A DNA stretch of 64,000 nucleotides from Ignavibacteria bacterium. GTDB taxonomy: Bacteria > Bacteroidota > Ignavibacteria > Tepidaquicellales > Tepidaquicellaceae. The stretch spans positions 1-64,000 of the forward strand of contig JADJTX010000059.1 of assembly GCA_016710985.1 (NCBI GenBank). Direction: 5' to 3'. The stretch's first letter is position 1; every line of letters begins with the position of its first letter. The translations under genes were made by a program, and so were the position numbers. Below the pieces are notes generated by a model. That model was given only the letters and a program-made list of their open reading frames with translations, was not told where the DNA came from and ran no database searches. Shown here piece after piece: positions 49,727 to 58,980 of the stretch.

Positions 49727-49877
49727 TTTTTACCACTAAGGCACTAAGATCACAAAGATTCACTAAGTTATTTATTTCTTATATTTCAACTTAGCATTAG
49801 TTTTAGTTTCAAAAAATTTAGAGTTTCTTTCTATTTAGAAATTTCTTCTTAGTGTTCTTCGTGTCTTAGTGGTAAAA
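49727..49877. repeat. inverted-repeat element of the TTTTACCACTAAG family
   Basis: Arm 1 at 49,727-49,768 (TTTTACCACTAAGGCACTAAG) and arm 2 at 49,845-49,877 (whose reverse complement reads TTTTACCACTAAGACACGAAG) face each other around about 80 bases. One arm-like copy lies at 9916. The right arm reaches into the annotated 5' end of murA, so the murA start must be further in. Confidence 0.65.
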
Positions 49878-49904
49878 TTTACATTATTAAACTCAAAAAT
49901 AATC

Positions 49905-51215
49905 TTGCCGGAAACGAATTCAAAATTTTTAATAAATGGCGGGAAACCATTAAATGGTAAAGTAAAAGTCAGCGGTGCGAAAAATTCGGCATCGAAACTG
50001 CTTGTTGCATCATTGCTTACTGATCAAAAATGCATTCTTCACAACTCACCTAACAAGATCAGCGATCTTATTTTAACTAAAGAAATATGTGAATCACTCG
50101 GGAGTAAAATAACCATTGATAAAGACACACTCTCTTCGCAAACTAAAGACGTTACAAATCATATCATTGACGAAGACTCGGGCAATAAGACAAGAATAGC
50201 AATTCTTCTTGCAGGACCGCTGCTTCTCAGGACAGGAAAAGCGGAGATACCGATCCCGGGTGGATGTAAGATCGGTTCAAGACCGGTTAATTTTCACATT
50301 GATTCACTCGAAAAGCTGGGATGCAATGTAAAGATAAAAGATGATTACTTTATACTGGAAGCTCAGGGACTGAAGGGAAATAATATACATTTGGAATATC
50401 CAAGCGTCGGCGCAACAGAAAATATTATCATAGCAAGCTCGCTTGCTAAAGGAAGAACTATTCTTACAAATGCAGCAGTCGAGCCCGAGATAATAGATCT
50501 GATCAAGTTTCTTCAGAAAATGGGAGCTATCATTGAGATAAGTACAGACAGGAAAATCACTATAGAAGGTGTTGAAAAATTGTCAGGTGCGGAACATTCT
50601 GTCATTCCTGACAGGAATCAGGCGGCTTCGTTTGCATGCGCGGGTATTGCATCCAAAGGTGATGTATTTATTGAGAATGCAATTCAGGATGATCTGATAA
50701 CTTTTCTTAATACCATTCGAAAGGTCGGTGGTAAATATGAAGTTAAAGAAAACGGAATAAGATTTTTTTACGGCGGTGAACTGAAATCCATAGCAATTGA
50801 AACGAATGTTCATCCCGGTTTCATGACCGACTGGCAGCAGCCGTTTGTGATTTTACTAACACAGGCAAAAGGCATTTCTATTGTACACGAGACAGTTTAT
50901 GAAGAGAGGTTCGGATATGTGACAGAACTTCAGAAGATGGGAGCAGACATAGAATTATATAATACATGTCTCGGAGGCTTGCAGTGCAGGTTTGCTAACA
51001 CACATTATTTCCACAGTGCGGTCATAAAAGGTCCGACGCCGTTTCATTCAGCCGATATAAACGTTCCTGACCTGCGTGCCGGATTTTCGTATTTGATAGC
51101 AGGAGTGATTGCAAAAGGAGAGTCGGTGGTCAATGGTGCGATTTATATTGACAGGGGATATGAGGATATTGATGAGAAGCTGAGAGAGCTGGGAGCGGAT
51201 ATAAGGCGTGTTTGA
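49905..51215 (+). CDS. murA: UDP-GlcNAc 1-carboxyvinyltransferase (MurA family)
   Basis: First committed step of peptidoglycan synthesis: adds enolpyruvate to UDP-GlcNAc. FLINGGKPLNGKVKVSGAKNSASKLLVAS is the N-terminal signature (Lys of KVSGAKN). IPIPGGCKIGSRPVNFHIDSLEKLG holds the catalytic Cys in GGCxIG, and HPGFMTDWQQPFVILLTQ and DLRAGFSYLIAGVIAKG follow. I prefer TTG 49,905 over GTG 49,869, because the first codons of the longer form are the dispersed inverted repeat. About 436 residues. It is somewhat divergent, with WQQPF where most MurA have MQAQF. Confidence 0.88.
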   Translation: MPETNSKFLINGGKPLNGKVKVSGAKNSASKLLVASLLTDQKCILHNSPNKISDLILTKEICESLGSKITIDKDTLSSQTKDVTNHIIDEDSGNKTRIAILLAGPLLLRTGKAEIPIPGGCKIGSRPVNFHIDSLEKLGCNVKIKDDYFILEAQGLKGNNIHLEYPSVGATENIIIASSLAKGRTILTNAAVEPEIIDLIKFLQKMGAIIEISTDRKITIEGVEKLSGAEHSVIPDRNQAASFACAGIASKGDVFIENAIQDDLITFLNTIRKVGGKYEVKENGIRFFYGGELKSIAIETNVHPGFMTDWQQPFVILLTQAKGISIVHETVYEERFGYVTELQKMGADIELYNTCLGGLQCRFANTHYFHSAVIKGPTPFHSADINVPDLRAGFSYLIAGVIAKGESVVNGAIYIDRGYEDIDEKLRELGADIRRV

Positions 51216-51276
51216 TTCAATTTCTAATGTTAATTTTTCTTTTTATTAATTTTTCAGAGTTTGGTAATTCCGTATA

Positions 51277-51320
51277 AATAATATCCGATATGTTTCTTCT
51301 ACATATCGGATATTATTTTT
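51277..51320 (+). terminator. rho-independent terminator after murA
   Basis: A perfect 17-bp stem (AATAATATCCGATATGT with ACATATCGGATATTATT, 7-base loop) followed by TTT, 61 bases after the murA stop. Confidence 0.85.
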
Positions 51321-51437
51321 ATTCTCCAGTTTAATTTTCAGCCGGACATCTTTAGACTTACCGGATCGTAATTATTTCTCACCTGCAAAGATAACCCATA
51401 TTTAGTAAATTACAGTGAAAATAAATTTAAAACTATT

Positions 51438-52985
51438 ATGACTAATTCTTCTAAAATTGAACAGTTAAAAAAGATAAAACAGCAAGCGTATCTTGGCGGC
51501 GGACAAAAGAGAATTGATTCCCAGCATAAGAAAGGAAAGCTTACTGCACGTGAAAGGATAAATCTGCTTCTCGATGAAGGGAGTTTTGAAGAAACAGATC
51601 TTTTTGTAAGGCATCAGTCAACAGATTTTAATCTTGAGGATACAAGATATTATACAGACGGTGTAATTACGGGAACGGGAAAAATTGAGGGCAGAACCGT
51701 TTGTGTTTTCTCACAGGATTTTACAATACTCGGAGGTTCTCTTGCAGAATATCATGCAAAGAAAATTTGCAAGATAATGGATATGGCAATGAAGATCGGT
51801 GTTCCGGTGATCGGCATTAATGACAGCGGAGGCGCCAGAATTCAGGAAGGTGTTGTATCACTCGGAGGATACGCTGACATATTTCTGAGAAATACTTTAT
51901 CAAGCGGTGTGATTCCTCAGATATCTGCAATAGTAGGACCGTGTGCCGGCGGAGCCGTTTATTCACCGGCGATCACGGATTTTGTTTTTATGGTTGATAA
52001 GGTTTCGTATATGTTTGTTACAGGACCAAATGTTGTAAAGACAGTTACACACGAGGAAGTTACATTCGATGATCTTGGCGGAGCGCGTACACATGCTATA
52101 AAGAGCGGTGTAAGTCATTTTACTGCAGAGAATGAGATCGAGTGTTTTCAGAGCATCAGGAAACTCATGTCTTATATACCCTTAAATAACATGGATTCCG
52201 TTCCATTTACCGATTATACCGGAGGTGAAAAAAATCTGGAAATGCTTAATGATTTTATTCCTGAAAATCCTAATAAACCTTATGATGTAAAAGATGTAAT
52301 TGCTGCATTGCTTGATGATGATACTTTCTTTGAAGTACACAAAGAGTATGCAGAAAATATTGTCGTTGGTTACGGAAGACTTAACGGTCGTTCAATTGGC
52401 ATCGTTGCCAATCAGCCGCTAGTGCTTGCAGGAGTTCTTGATCTGAATTCATCGATCAAGGCTGCAAGATTTGTAAGATTCTGTGATGCGTTTAACATTC
52501 CATTGCTCGTACTTGAAGACGTACCGGGATTCCTTCCGGGTACTGATCAGGAATGGCGTGGTGTAATACGTCACGGAGCAAAGCTGCTTTACGCATTCTG
52601 TGAAGCAACTGTGCCAAAGGTAACTGTTATACTGAGAAAAGCATACGGAGGAGCTTATGATGTTATGAATTCCAAGCATGTCAGGGGAGATATTAATCTG
52701 GCATGGCCTTCGGCTGAAATAGCTGTAATGGGTGCACAGGGAGCAGCGGAAGTCATATTTAAAAAGGAAATAGATGCATCCGATGATAAAGTTAAAGCTC
52801 TTGCTGAAAAGGTAGAAGAGTTTACTGTAAAATTTGCAAATCCATATCTTGCTGCCGAGAGAGGATTTATAGATGATATCATTGAGCCGAAGGATACACG
52901 TAAGAAGCTTATTTATTATTTTGATATACTTGAAAATAAAGTTGATACGAATCCGAAGAAGAAGCACGGTAATATACCTCTTTAG
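51438..52985 (+). CDS. pccB: acyl-CoA carboxylase carboxyltransferase (PccB/MmdA-like)
   Basis: A 515-residue biotin-dependent carboxyltransferase. GGGQKRIDSQHKKGKLTARERI and RHQSTDFNLEDTRYYTDGVITGTGKI open it. GVPVIGINDSGGARIQEGVVSLGGYADIF is the N-crotonase oxyanion region; GPCAGGAVYSPAITDFVFMV and VLEDVPGFLPGTDQEWRGVIRHGAKLLYAF follow. It matches propionyl/methylmalonyl-CoA carboxyltransferase beta subunits (about 515 residues), distinct from AccD. With the B12-binding subunit at 22,751 it points to a methylmalonyl-CoA pathway. The biotin carboxylase and carrier are not in the window. Confidence 0.9.
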   Translation: MTNSSKIEQLKKIKQQAYLGGGQKRIDSQHKKGKLTARERINLLLDEGSFEETDLFVRHQSTDFNLEDTRYYTDGVITGTGKIEGRTVCVFSQDFTILGGSLAEYHAKKICKIMDMAMKIGVPVIGINDSGGARIQEGVVSLGGYADIFLRNTLSSGVIPQISAIVGPCAGGAVYSPAITDFVFMVDKVSYMFVTGPNVVKTVTHEEVTFDDLGGARTHAIKSGVSHFTAENEIECFQSIRKLMSYIPLNNMDSVPFTDYTGGEKNLEMLNDFIPENPNKPYDVKDVIAALLDDDTFFEVHKEYAENIVVGYGRLNGRSIGIVANQPLVLAGVLDLNSSIKAARFVRFCDAFNIPLLVLEDVPGFLPGTDQEWRGVIRHGAKLLYAFCEATVPKVTVILRKAYGGAYDVMNSKHVRGDINLAWPSAEIAVMGAQGAAEVIFKKEIDASDDKVKALAEKVEEFTVKFANPYLAAERGFIDDIIEPKDTRKKLIYYFDILENKVDTNPKKKHGNIPL

Positions 52986-53059
52986 TTTAAAGTTAAAAGT
53001 TGATTCAATTTATTTGATGACAGTTACATAAAAAGATAAAAAAATATCTTGCAAAATAG

Positions 53060-53090
53060 AAGCCGTCGGACCAAGTCCGGCGGCTTTTTT
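53060..53090 (+). terminator. rho-independent terminator after pccB
   Basis: An 11-bp GC-rich stem (AAGCCGTCGGA with TCCGGCGGCTT, one G-T pair) followed by TTTTTT, 75 bases after the stop. Confidence 0.85.
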
Positions 53091-53286
53091 CATTTCAGAT
53101 AAATCCCCGGATTTTGATTTTTTAAAAAAAATCTTCCCGCCTTTTTTGAAAAATTTTTTTATACAATTTTTATAAACTCTGCAAATGCTTATTCTATATG
53201 GGTTTGAGCCACTATCAAAAATAAAGCAACTATTATTTTTTTAAAAAAATTAAAATGTATCTTTTCACAAATCGGTTTTTTTACAA

Positions 53287-53318
53287 TTTGACAATCCGCT
53301 AAAAAATTTATAGCTTTG
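53287..53318 (+). promoter_or_regulatory. Bacteroidetes-type promoter
   Basis: TTTG at 53,287-53,290, 20-base spacer, TAGCTTTG at 53,311-53,318: exact match to TTTG/TAnnTTTG. The start codon is at 53,368, with an AAAAGG ribosome site just upstream. Confidence 0.65.
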
Positions 53319-53367
53319 TTCGGTTTTTAAAAATAAGAGATTAAAAAATTAAAAAAGGAAAAGTGAA

Positions 53368-55059
53368 ATGAAAAATTTTAAGATTTACATTCTGATATTG
53401 ACAGTGTGTCTGATATCAAAAGTCAGTTTATATGCTGACGAAAAAAGAATACCGGTCTGTACAAATTCAGGTAATGTTTATTTACCGTCATCGGAGAAAT
53501 CAATAATGTTCGGAAAGGAAAACGGAACTTTTGTTTGCTGGCTGGAAGAAAGCAATAACGGTTGTTTAAAAGTTCAGAAGATCGATGAATTTGGAAATTT
53601 GTTGTGGGCGGCAAACGGTGTTTCAGTTGACACAGAATTAGGTTCGGGATTTACTTCAGATTCAGATTATCCGCTGCTCTTTTCGGATAATGAAGGAGGA
53701 GTGGTATGTATTTTCAGAAAAATTTCAACAGACAGGGAAGATATTTACATGTCCAGGATATTCCGGACAGGTGAAGTATTATTTACACCGGTTTGTCTCT
53801 CTGCCTCATACGGGGGCTACAATTACAGTCCGGTAGCTGCGGTTTTAAGCAATAATGATGTAGCTATAGCATGGGAAAATTTCAGTGAAGGTGATTTTAA
53901 CATTCACGCTCAGCTGATCAATACAAAAGGAAGTAAATTATGGAACAGGGGGAACGAGTTAAAAGTATGTGATGAGAATAATGATCAGAGAAAACCCGCA
54001 GTTGCTGTCAGTGCCAATAATGTAATATTACTTACATGGCTTGATTCAAGACATAATCAGGAATACAGGTTTGATCTCTATGGGAAGATGCTTGATCCTG
54101 AGGGAAGATCCTTAGTTGATATAAAAAACGGCTCACTTATTTTTAAGAACATTAATCAGGTTAATTCCAGAAAACCTGTCTTTTATAATCATAGAATGGT
54201 TTCCTCGGACAAGAATTCTTTCATTATGGCACTGGAGCATTCCAATGATCTGCTGTTCAGTAATATAATTGTTTTAAAAGTGAACGAACGTCTGGAAAAG
54301 GAATGGTCTATAGATCTTCAAAACGGTTCACCTCAGTCAAATCCATTGATCACAGGTGACGGCAGCTACGGAGCGGGAATAATCTGGAATGAAAGCAAGG
54401 AAAATTATAATGATATTTTTGGAATAATTGCAGACAAAGACGGAAACGTAATATGGGGTGATAAAAAAGGAAAGAAAATAGGTATTGATGGAATGAAAGA
54501 ACCTTCTGAGAGAATGCTTACATCTGAAAAGAATACAAACGGATTTTGTATTTATCAAAATAAACTTTTTTTAAATTGGGTCAATACCGGAGCAAATAAA
54601 TTATTTTTAAATGAAATTAACTTAGCTGACGAATCCGGCCAGTGCAATACTGCATTGGAACTTCAGGATGAAATAAGTGAGGGGGAATATACTTCTATAA
54701 CTGCTCAAAGAAATAGTATTGTGGCTGTTTACAAACAGTCCAATAGCATTTTCGCAACAGTTAGGAATTTATCTGAAAAAGGTTTTCTGCAAGCAGTCCA
54801 AAAACCGGCATTAGACAATTTTCCTAATCCCTTCAATCCTTCAACAAAAATAAACTTCAGCATTCCCTCTGAAGGATTCGTCAGGTTAAGTGTTTTTGAT
54901 CTTACAGGAAGACTCATAGAAACACTTATGAATGAATATAAAAATGCCGGAGAACATTCCGTTGTCTTTGACGGAAGCAACCTTTCGTCTGGAGTATACT
55001 TCTACCGGCTTGAAGTTAATGGTGCTGCTCTCACAAAAAGGATGACGATGCTTAAATGA
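53368..55059 (+). CDS. secreted type IX protein, WD40/TolB-like ectodomain
   Basis: A 563-residue intact protein. The signal peptide (IYILILTVCLISKVSLYA) is followed by a repeat-rich ectodomain with recurring W-x-D/N patterns (FVCWLEESNNGC, VAIAWENFSEGDF, ILLTWLDSRHNQ, AGIIWNESKENYN, LFLNWVNTG) as in predicted beta-propellers. The type IX sorting domain is DNFPNPFNPSTKINFSI ... AALTKRMTMLK. The last 36 bases are repeated downstream as part of a tandem array. Possible surface adhesin; no catalytic motif found. Confidence 0.88.
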   Translation: MKNFKIYILILTVCLISKVSLYADEKRIPVCTNSGNVYLPSSEKSIMFGKENGTFVCWLEESNNGCLKVQKIDEFGNLLWAANGVSVDTELGSGFTSDSDYPLLFSDNEGGVVCIFRKISTDREDIYMSRIFRTGEVLFTPVCLSASYGGYNYSPVAAVLSNNDVAIAWENFSEGDFNIHAQLINTKGSKLWNRGNELKVCDENNDQRKPAVAVSANNVILLTWLDSRHNQEYRFDLYGKMLDPEGRSLVDIKNGSLIFKNINQVNSRKPVFYNHRMVSSDKNSFIMALEHSNDLLFSNIIVLKVNERLEKEWSIDLQNGSPQSNPLITGDGSYGAGIIWNESKENYNDIFGIIADKDGNVIWGDKKGKKIGIDGMKEPSERMLTSEKNTNGFCIYQNKLFLNWVNTGANKLFLNEINLADESGQCNTALELQDEISEGEYTSITAQRNSIVAVYKQSNSIFATVRNLSEKGFLQAVQKPALDNFPNPFNPSTKINFSIPSEGFVRLSVFDLTGRLIETLMNEYKNAGEHSVVFDGSNLSSGVYFYRLEVNGAALTKRMTMLK

Positions 55060-56280
55060 TGAATAGTCAAACCCTGACAGGAACCCGTAACCTGTCAGGG
55101 TTTATTAAAAATGTGATCTACTCGCTGATATGATAACGATGCAACAATGATGAACAGATTTAGATCCCGGCAAACTGATTTACCTGCCGGGGTTTATCAG
55201 AAAAAAAATTGTGCTGCTCTCACAAAAAGGATGACGATGCTAAATGATGAACAGTCAAACCCTGACAGGAACCCGTAACCTGTCAGGGTTATTAAAAAAA
55301 TGCTCTACTCGCTGATATGATAACGATGTAATAATGATGAACAGATTTAGATCCCGGCAGGCTGATTTACCTGCCGGGGTTTATCAGAAAAAAAATTGTG
55401 CTGCTCTCACAAAAAGGATGACGATGCTAAAATGATGAACAGTCAAACTCTGACAGGAACCCGTAACCTGTCAGGGTTTATTAAAAATGTGCTCTACTCG
55501 CTGATATGATAAACGATGCAATAATGATGAACAGATTTAGATCCCGGCAGGCTGATTTACCTGCCGGGGTTTTATCAGAAAAAAAAATTGTGCTGCTCTC
55601 AAAAAAGGATGACGATGCTAAAATGATGAACAGTCAAACCCTGACAGGAACCCGTAACCTGTCAGGGTTTATAAAAATGTGCTCTACTCGCTGATATGAT
55701 AAACGATGCAATAATGATGAACAGATTTAGATCCCGGCAGGCTGATTTACCTGCCGGGGTTTATCAGAAAAAAAATTGTGCTGCTCTCACAAAAAGGATG
55801 ACGATGCTAAATGATGAACAGTCAAACCCTGACAGGAACCCGTAACCTGTCAGGGTTTATAAAAATGTGCTCTACTCGCTGATATGATAACGATGCAATA
55901 ATGATGAACAGATTTAGATCCCGGCAGGCTGATTTACCTGCCGGGGTTTATCAGAAAAAAAATTGTGCTGCTCTCACAAAAAGGATGACGATGCTAAATG
56001 ATGAACAGTCAAACCCTGACAGGAACCCGTAACCTGTCAGGGTTTATTAAAAATGTGCTCTACTCGCTGATATGATAACGATGCAATAATGATGAACAGA
56101 TTTAGATCCCGGCAGGCTGATTTACCTGCCGGGGGTTTATCAGAAAAAAATTGTGCTGCTCTCACAAAAAGGATGACGATGCTAAATGATGAACAATTAA
56201 ACCCTGACAGGAACCCGTAACCTGTCAGGGTTTATTAAAAATGTGCTCTGCTCTCTAATATGATAACGATGTGTTAATTA
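55022..56280 (+). repeat. about 188-bp tandem array, 7 units, two hairpins per unit
   Basis: Unit starts (GTGCTGCTCTCAC) at 55,022, 55,211, 55,398, 55,590, 55,778, 55,965 and 56,153, so the period is 187-192 bases. Each unit begins with the last coding 36 bases of the upstream type IX gene (AALTKRMTML plus stop in copy 1; the stop is shifted in later copies). Hairpin A follows (12-bp stem, AACCCTGACAGG/CCTGTCAGGGTT), then about 60 bases, then hairpin B (CCCGGCAGG/CCTGCCGGG) with a T-rich tail. The last unit lacks hairpin B. Copies differ by only a few bases and homopolymer lengths, suggesting recent expansion. No ORF spans the array. Confidence 0.9.
55070..55102 (+). terminator. hairpin A, first copy (terminator-like)
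   Basis: A perfect 12-bp stem with a 9-base loop 11 bases after the type IX gene stop, followed by TTATT. It is the first of seven copies in the array and is probably the natural terminator of the gene. Confidence 0.65.
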
Positions 56281-56363
56281 TGAAAAATCATAGTGTCAAA
56301 ACACACTTTTGTCCCGGTTAATCTTCTAAAAGAAAACTTAGATCATAACTTTAATATTGTTCT

Positions 56364-56400
56364 CAATACTCAATACCAAATACTCAATACCAAATACTTT
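56364..56400. repeat. CAATACT/CAAATACT short repeat
   Basis: Four to five 7-8 bp units (CTCAATAC, CAAATACT) just before the dinB stop on the minus strand. Confidence 0.65.
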
Positions 56401-57581
56401 TTAAAGATCAAACGTCCTTCCGAACTTCACAATATCATAATCATACTTTTTCCGTATTCTGTCAATTTTTTTCATAAGATTTTCCTTTTTGTCTGTATCC
56501 TGAAAAATATTTTCCTGAATGGAATCATCTCCTGTAACAAATTCAGAAAACTTTACTCCGAGTAATCTTATCTTCCTCTTATTTGCGAGCATCTTTTCCA
56601 AAAGCTCAATTGCATCTTTATAAAAATCATCCTCAAGATTTGAGTATCTTGAACCTGTAAAAGATTTCTGATTCACCTTAAAATCAAAATACTTAACTTT
56701 AACTGTTATTGTCCGAGCTTTCATACTCGTTGCTCTGAGCTTTTCACAGCATCTCTCAATCAGATAATATAACTCCGATAAAAGAAATTTCTTGTCAAGG
56801 GTATCATTGAAAAAAGTATTTTCTTTAGACAGTGATTTGCGTTCTTCATCATTTTCACTTACAATATCACTTCCTTTTCCGTTAGCTACATTCAAAAGAA
56901 AAGATGTATGAATGCCGATCTCATGTTCGTAGAAAGATTTATCAAACTTCAGTAAATCTTCAATTAAATTTATACCATATCTCTTAAGCCGTTCCTGTGT
57001 AGATTTACCCGCTCCGGGAATGGCTTTGATCGGAAGCTTACTCAAAAATTCTTTTCCTTCAGGAAAGGTACTAATGTAATTCCGTTTGGCTTATTCATCT
57101 TTGAAGCTATCTTCGCGCAAACTTTATTAGTCGCAATTCCAATCGAGCAGGTGATGTCGAGAGTATGTTTAATATCATCTTTGATTTTATTAGCCAGTGA
57201 TAAATAATCGTTATTATGTATATGCAAAATTCCGGTGACATCAAGAAAAGCTTCGTCAATACTCAGAGGCTGAATCAGAGGAGTATACTTTTTCATTATC
57301 AAACGAACTCTTCTCGAATAATCCGAATAAAGTCCTTTAGTATGTCTGATAAAATTTGCTTCCGGAACAAGAGCAAATGCTTTCGTGAGCGCCATTGCAG
57401 TCCGTACTCCTTTTGCACGGGCGAGGTAATTCGGGCCCGATACAATGCCTCTTGTATCCTGCTTCGTTCCGCCGACAACCAACGGTTTACTTCTTAATGA
57501 CGGATTTATTGCTTCTTCGCATGAAGCAAAGAAAGCATCCATGTCTATGTGGAAAATTATTTTGTGAGTTTGTTCTGACAT
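56401..57581 (-). CDS. dinB: DNA polymerase IV (Y-family), one frame break
   Basis: Translesion polymerase. IIFHIDMDAFFASCEEAINP and LSIDEAFLDVTGI carry the catalytic acidic residues; TCSIGIATNKVCAKIASKMNKPNGIT is the palm/fingers signature. After a break near 57,050 the frame continues LPIKAIPGAGKSTQERLKRYG (helix-hairpin-helix thumb) and the little-finger domain (ARTITVKVKYFDFKVNQKSF), ending IVKFGRTFDL. Repaired length is about 393, a normal size. Near the break is a run of A/T-rich codons. Confidence 0.92.
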
Positions 57582-57622
57582 TTGACTTAACTTAATTCAA
57601 TTTAAAAGTAATTCAATCAAGA

Positions 57623-57948
57623 AAGTTAGTAAGTTCATTAATTTCATTAAGTTTAGTTAGTTTAGTAAGTTCAGTAGTTTAGTAAGTTCAGTTAGTTTAG
57701 TAAGTTCAGTAAGTTTAGTTAGTTTAGTAAGTTCAGTAAGTTTAGTTAGTTTAGTAAGTTCAGTAAGTTTAGTTAGTTTAGTAAGTTCAGTTAGTTTAGT
57801 AAATTTAGTAAGTTTAGTAATGTGAGTTTACGAAGAATCTCCAAACACTCCAAACACTCCAAACACTCCAAACACTCCAAACACTCCATACACTCCATAC
57901 ACTCTATACACTTCATACACTCTATACACTTCATACACTCTATAGACT
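57623..57948. repeat. two nonamer arrays (TAGTAAGTT/CAGTAAGTT; CACTCCAAA then CTATACACT)
   Basis: Positions 57,623-57,823 are about 22 units of 9 bp alternating TAGTAAGTT, CAGTAAGTT and TAGTTAGTT in a higher-order pattern. Positions 57,838-57,948 are about 12 units of 9 bp from CACTCCAAA to CTATACACT. They fill the divergent gap between dinB and the EamA transporter; no gene is seen. Confidence 0.85.
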
Positions 57949-58027
57949 AAATTCTAAAGTTTACACTGAATTATCTTATTATTGTTTTAAAATATTTATT
58001 GTATTTTAATAAATAATTTGATATTTC

Positions 58028-58938
58028 TTGTATAAAAAATTCGTGAAGTCTGACAGAATCGAAGTATGGATTTTATTAACAATACTTGCTCTCATATGGG
58101 GAAGCTCTTTCATATTAATAAAAAAAGGGCTTGCAGTATTTTCACCAATGCAGGTAGGCACACTCAGAATTTCATTTGCTTTTTTATTTCTGATTCCGTT
58201 TGCAATTAAAAATGTAAGGAAAGTACCGAAAGGAAATGGAAAATAATTTTGATCACAGGCATAGTGGGTAATCTAATACCTGCAATTCTATTTGCAGTTG
58301 CAGTTTCAAAACTGGAAAGCTCGCTTGCTGGAATTCTAAATGCATTGGTTCCTTTATTCACATTTTTGATGGCAGTATTTTTCTTTAAATTTAAAATAAA
58401 CACTCTGCAGGTAACCGGGATGATCATCGGTCTTATCGGATCACTGGGATTAAGTCTGGTAAATTCAAAAGGTGGTTTAGGAAGCATGAATATTTATGCT
58501 TTACTGATAGTAGTGGCAACAATTTGTTATGCTTTAAATTTAAATCTGATAAAGGAATATCTCTCCGGAATGAATTCTATAGTGGTAACTTCGCTGTCAA
58601 TGTTGACTGTAGGTCCTTTGTCTTTAATTTATTTATTCTCCGGTGATTTCGTTGAAGTTATGAGAAACACAAACGGTTCACTGGAAGCACTCGGCTACCT
58701 TTCGTTACTCGGTATATTCGGGACAGCTATAGGGCTAATTTTATATACACGACTGGTATTCAGCACCAACGCTGTCTTTGCGAGCTCGGTTACTTATCTC
58801 ATCCCCATAGTTGCAATTTTCTGGGGGATTATTGATAATGAGAAAATATTTATTTTACATTTAGCCGGTATGGTAATGATATTCATTGGTATATATTTCG
58901 TAAATAAAAACTATACTCGGAAGATTGAATCTTACTGA
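58028..58938 (+). CDS. EamA/DMT-family transporter, one frame break
   Basis: Ten-helix drug/metabolite transporter with two EamA repeats. The first has ALIWGSSFILIKKGLAVFSP and TLRISFAFLFLIP. A shift near 58,240 (probably one base in an A run) is followed by the rest (GNLIPAILFAVAVSKL, ILNALVPLFTFLMA). The second repeat contains YALLIVVATICYALNLNL and ends VMIFIGIYFVNKNY. About 303 residues. Substrate unknown. TTG start. Confidence 0.85.
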
Positions 58939-58980
58939 TTTCAAAAAAATTCATACAAGACTTTAAAATAAATTATAATT

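Larger units (their letters stand above)
52986..53367. other. intergenic region with terminator and promoter
   Basis: Carries the pccB terminator and the promoter of the next gene (annotated separately), with very AT-rich DNA between them. A short GTTAAAA repeat piece lies at 52,990-53,003. No gene or other structure seen. Confidence 0.6.

Noticed and set aside
55022..56280. Periodic repeat with palindromes as a CRISPR or integron array
   Set aside because: Whole 188-bp units repeat including the between-hairpin sequence; no variable spacers, no integrase or cassette ORFs.
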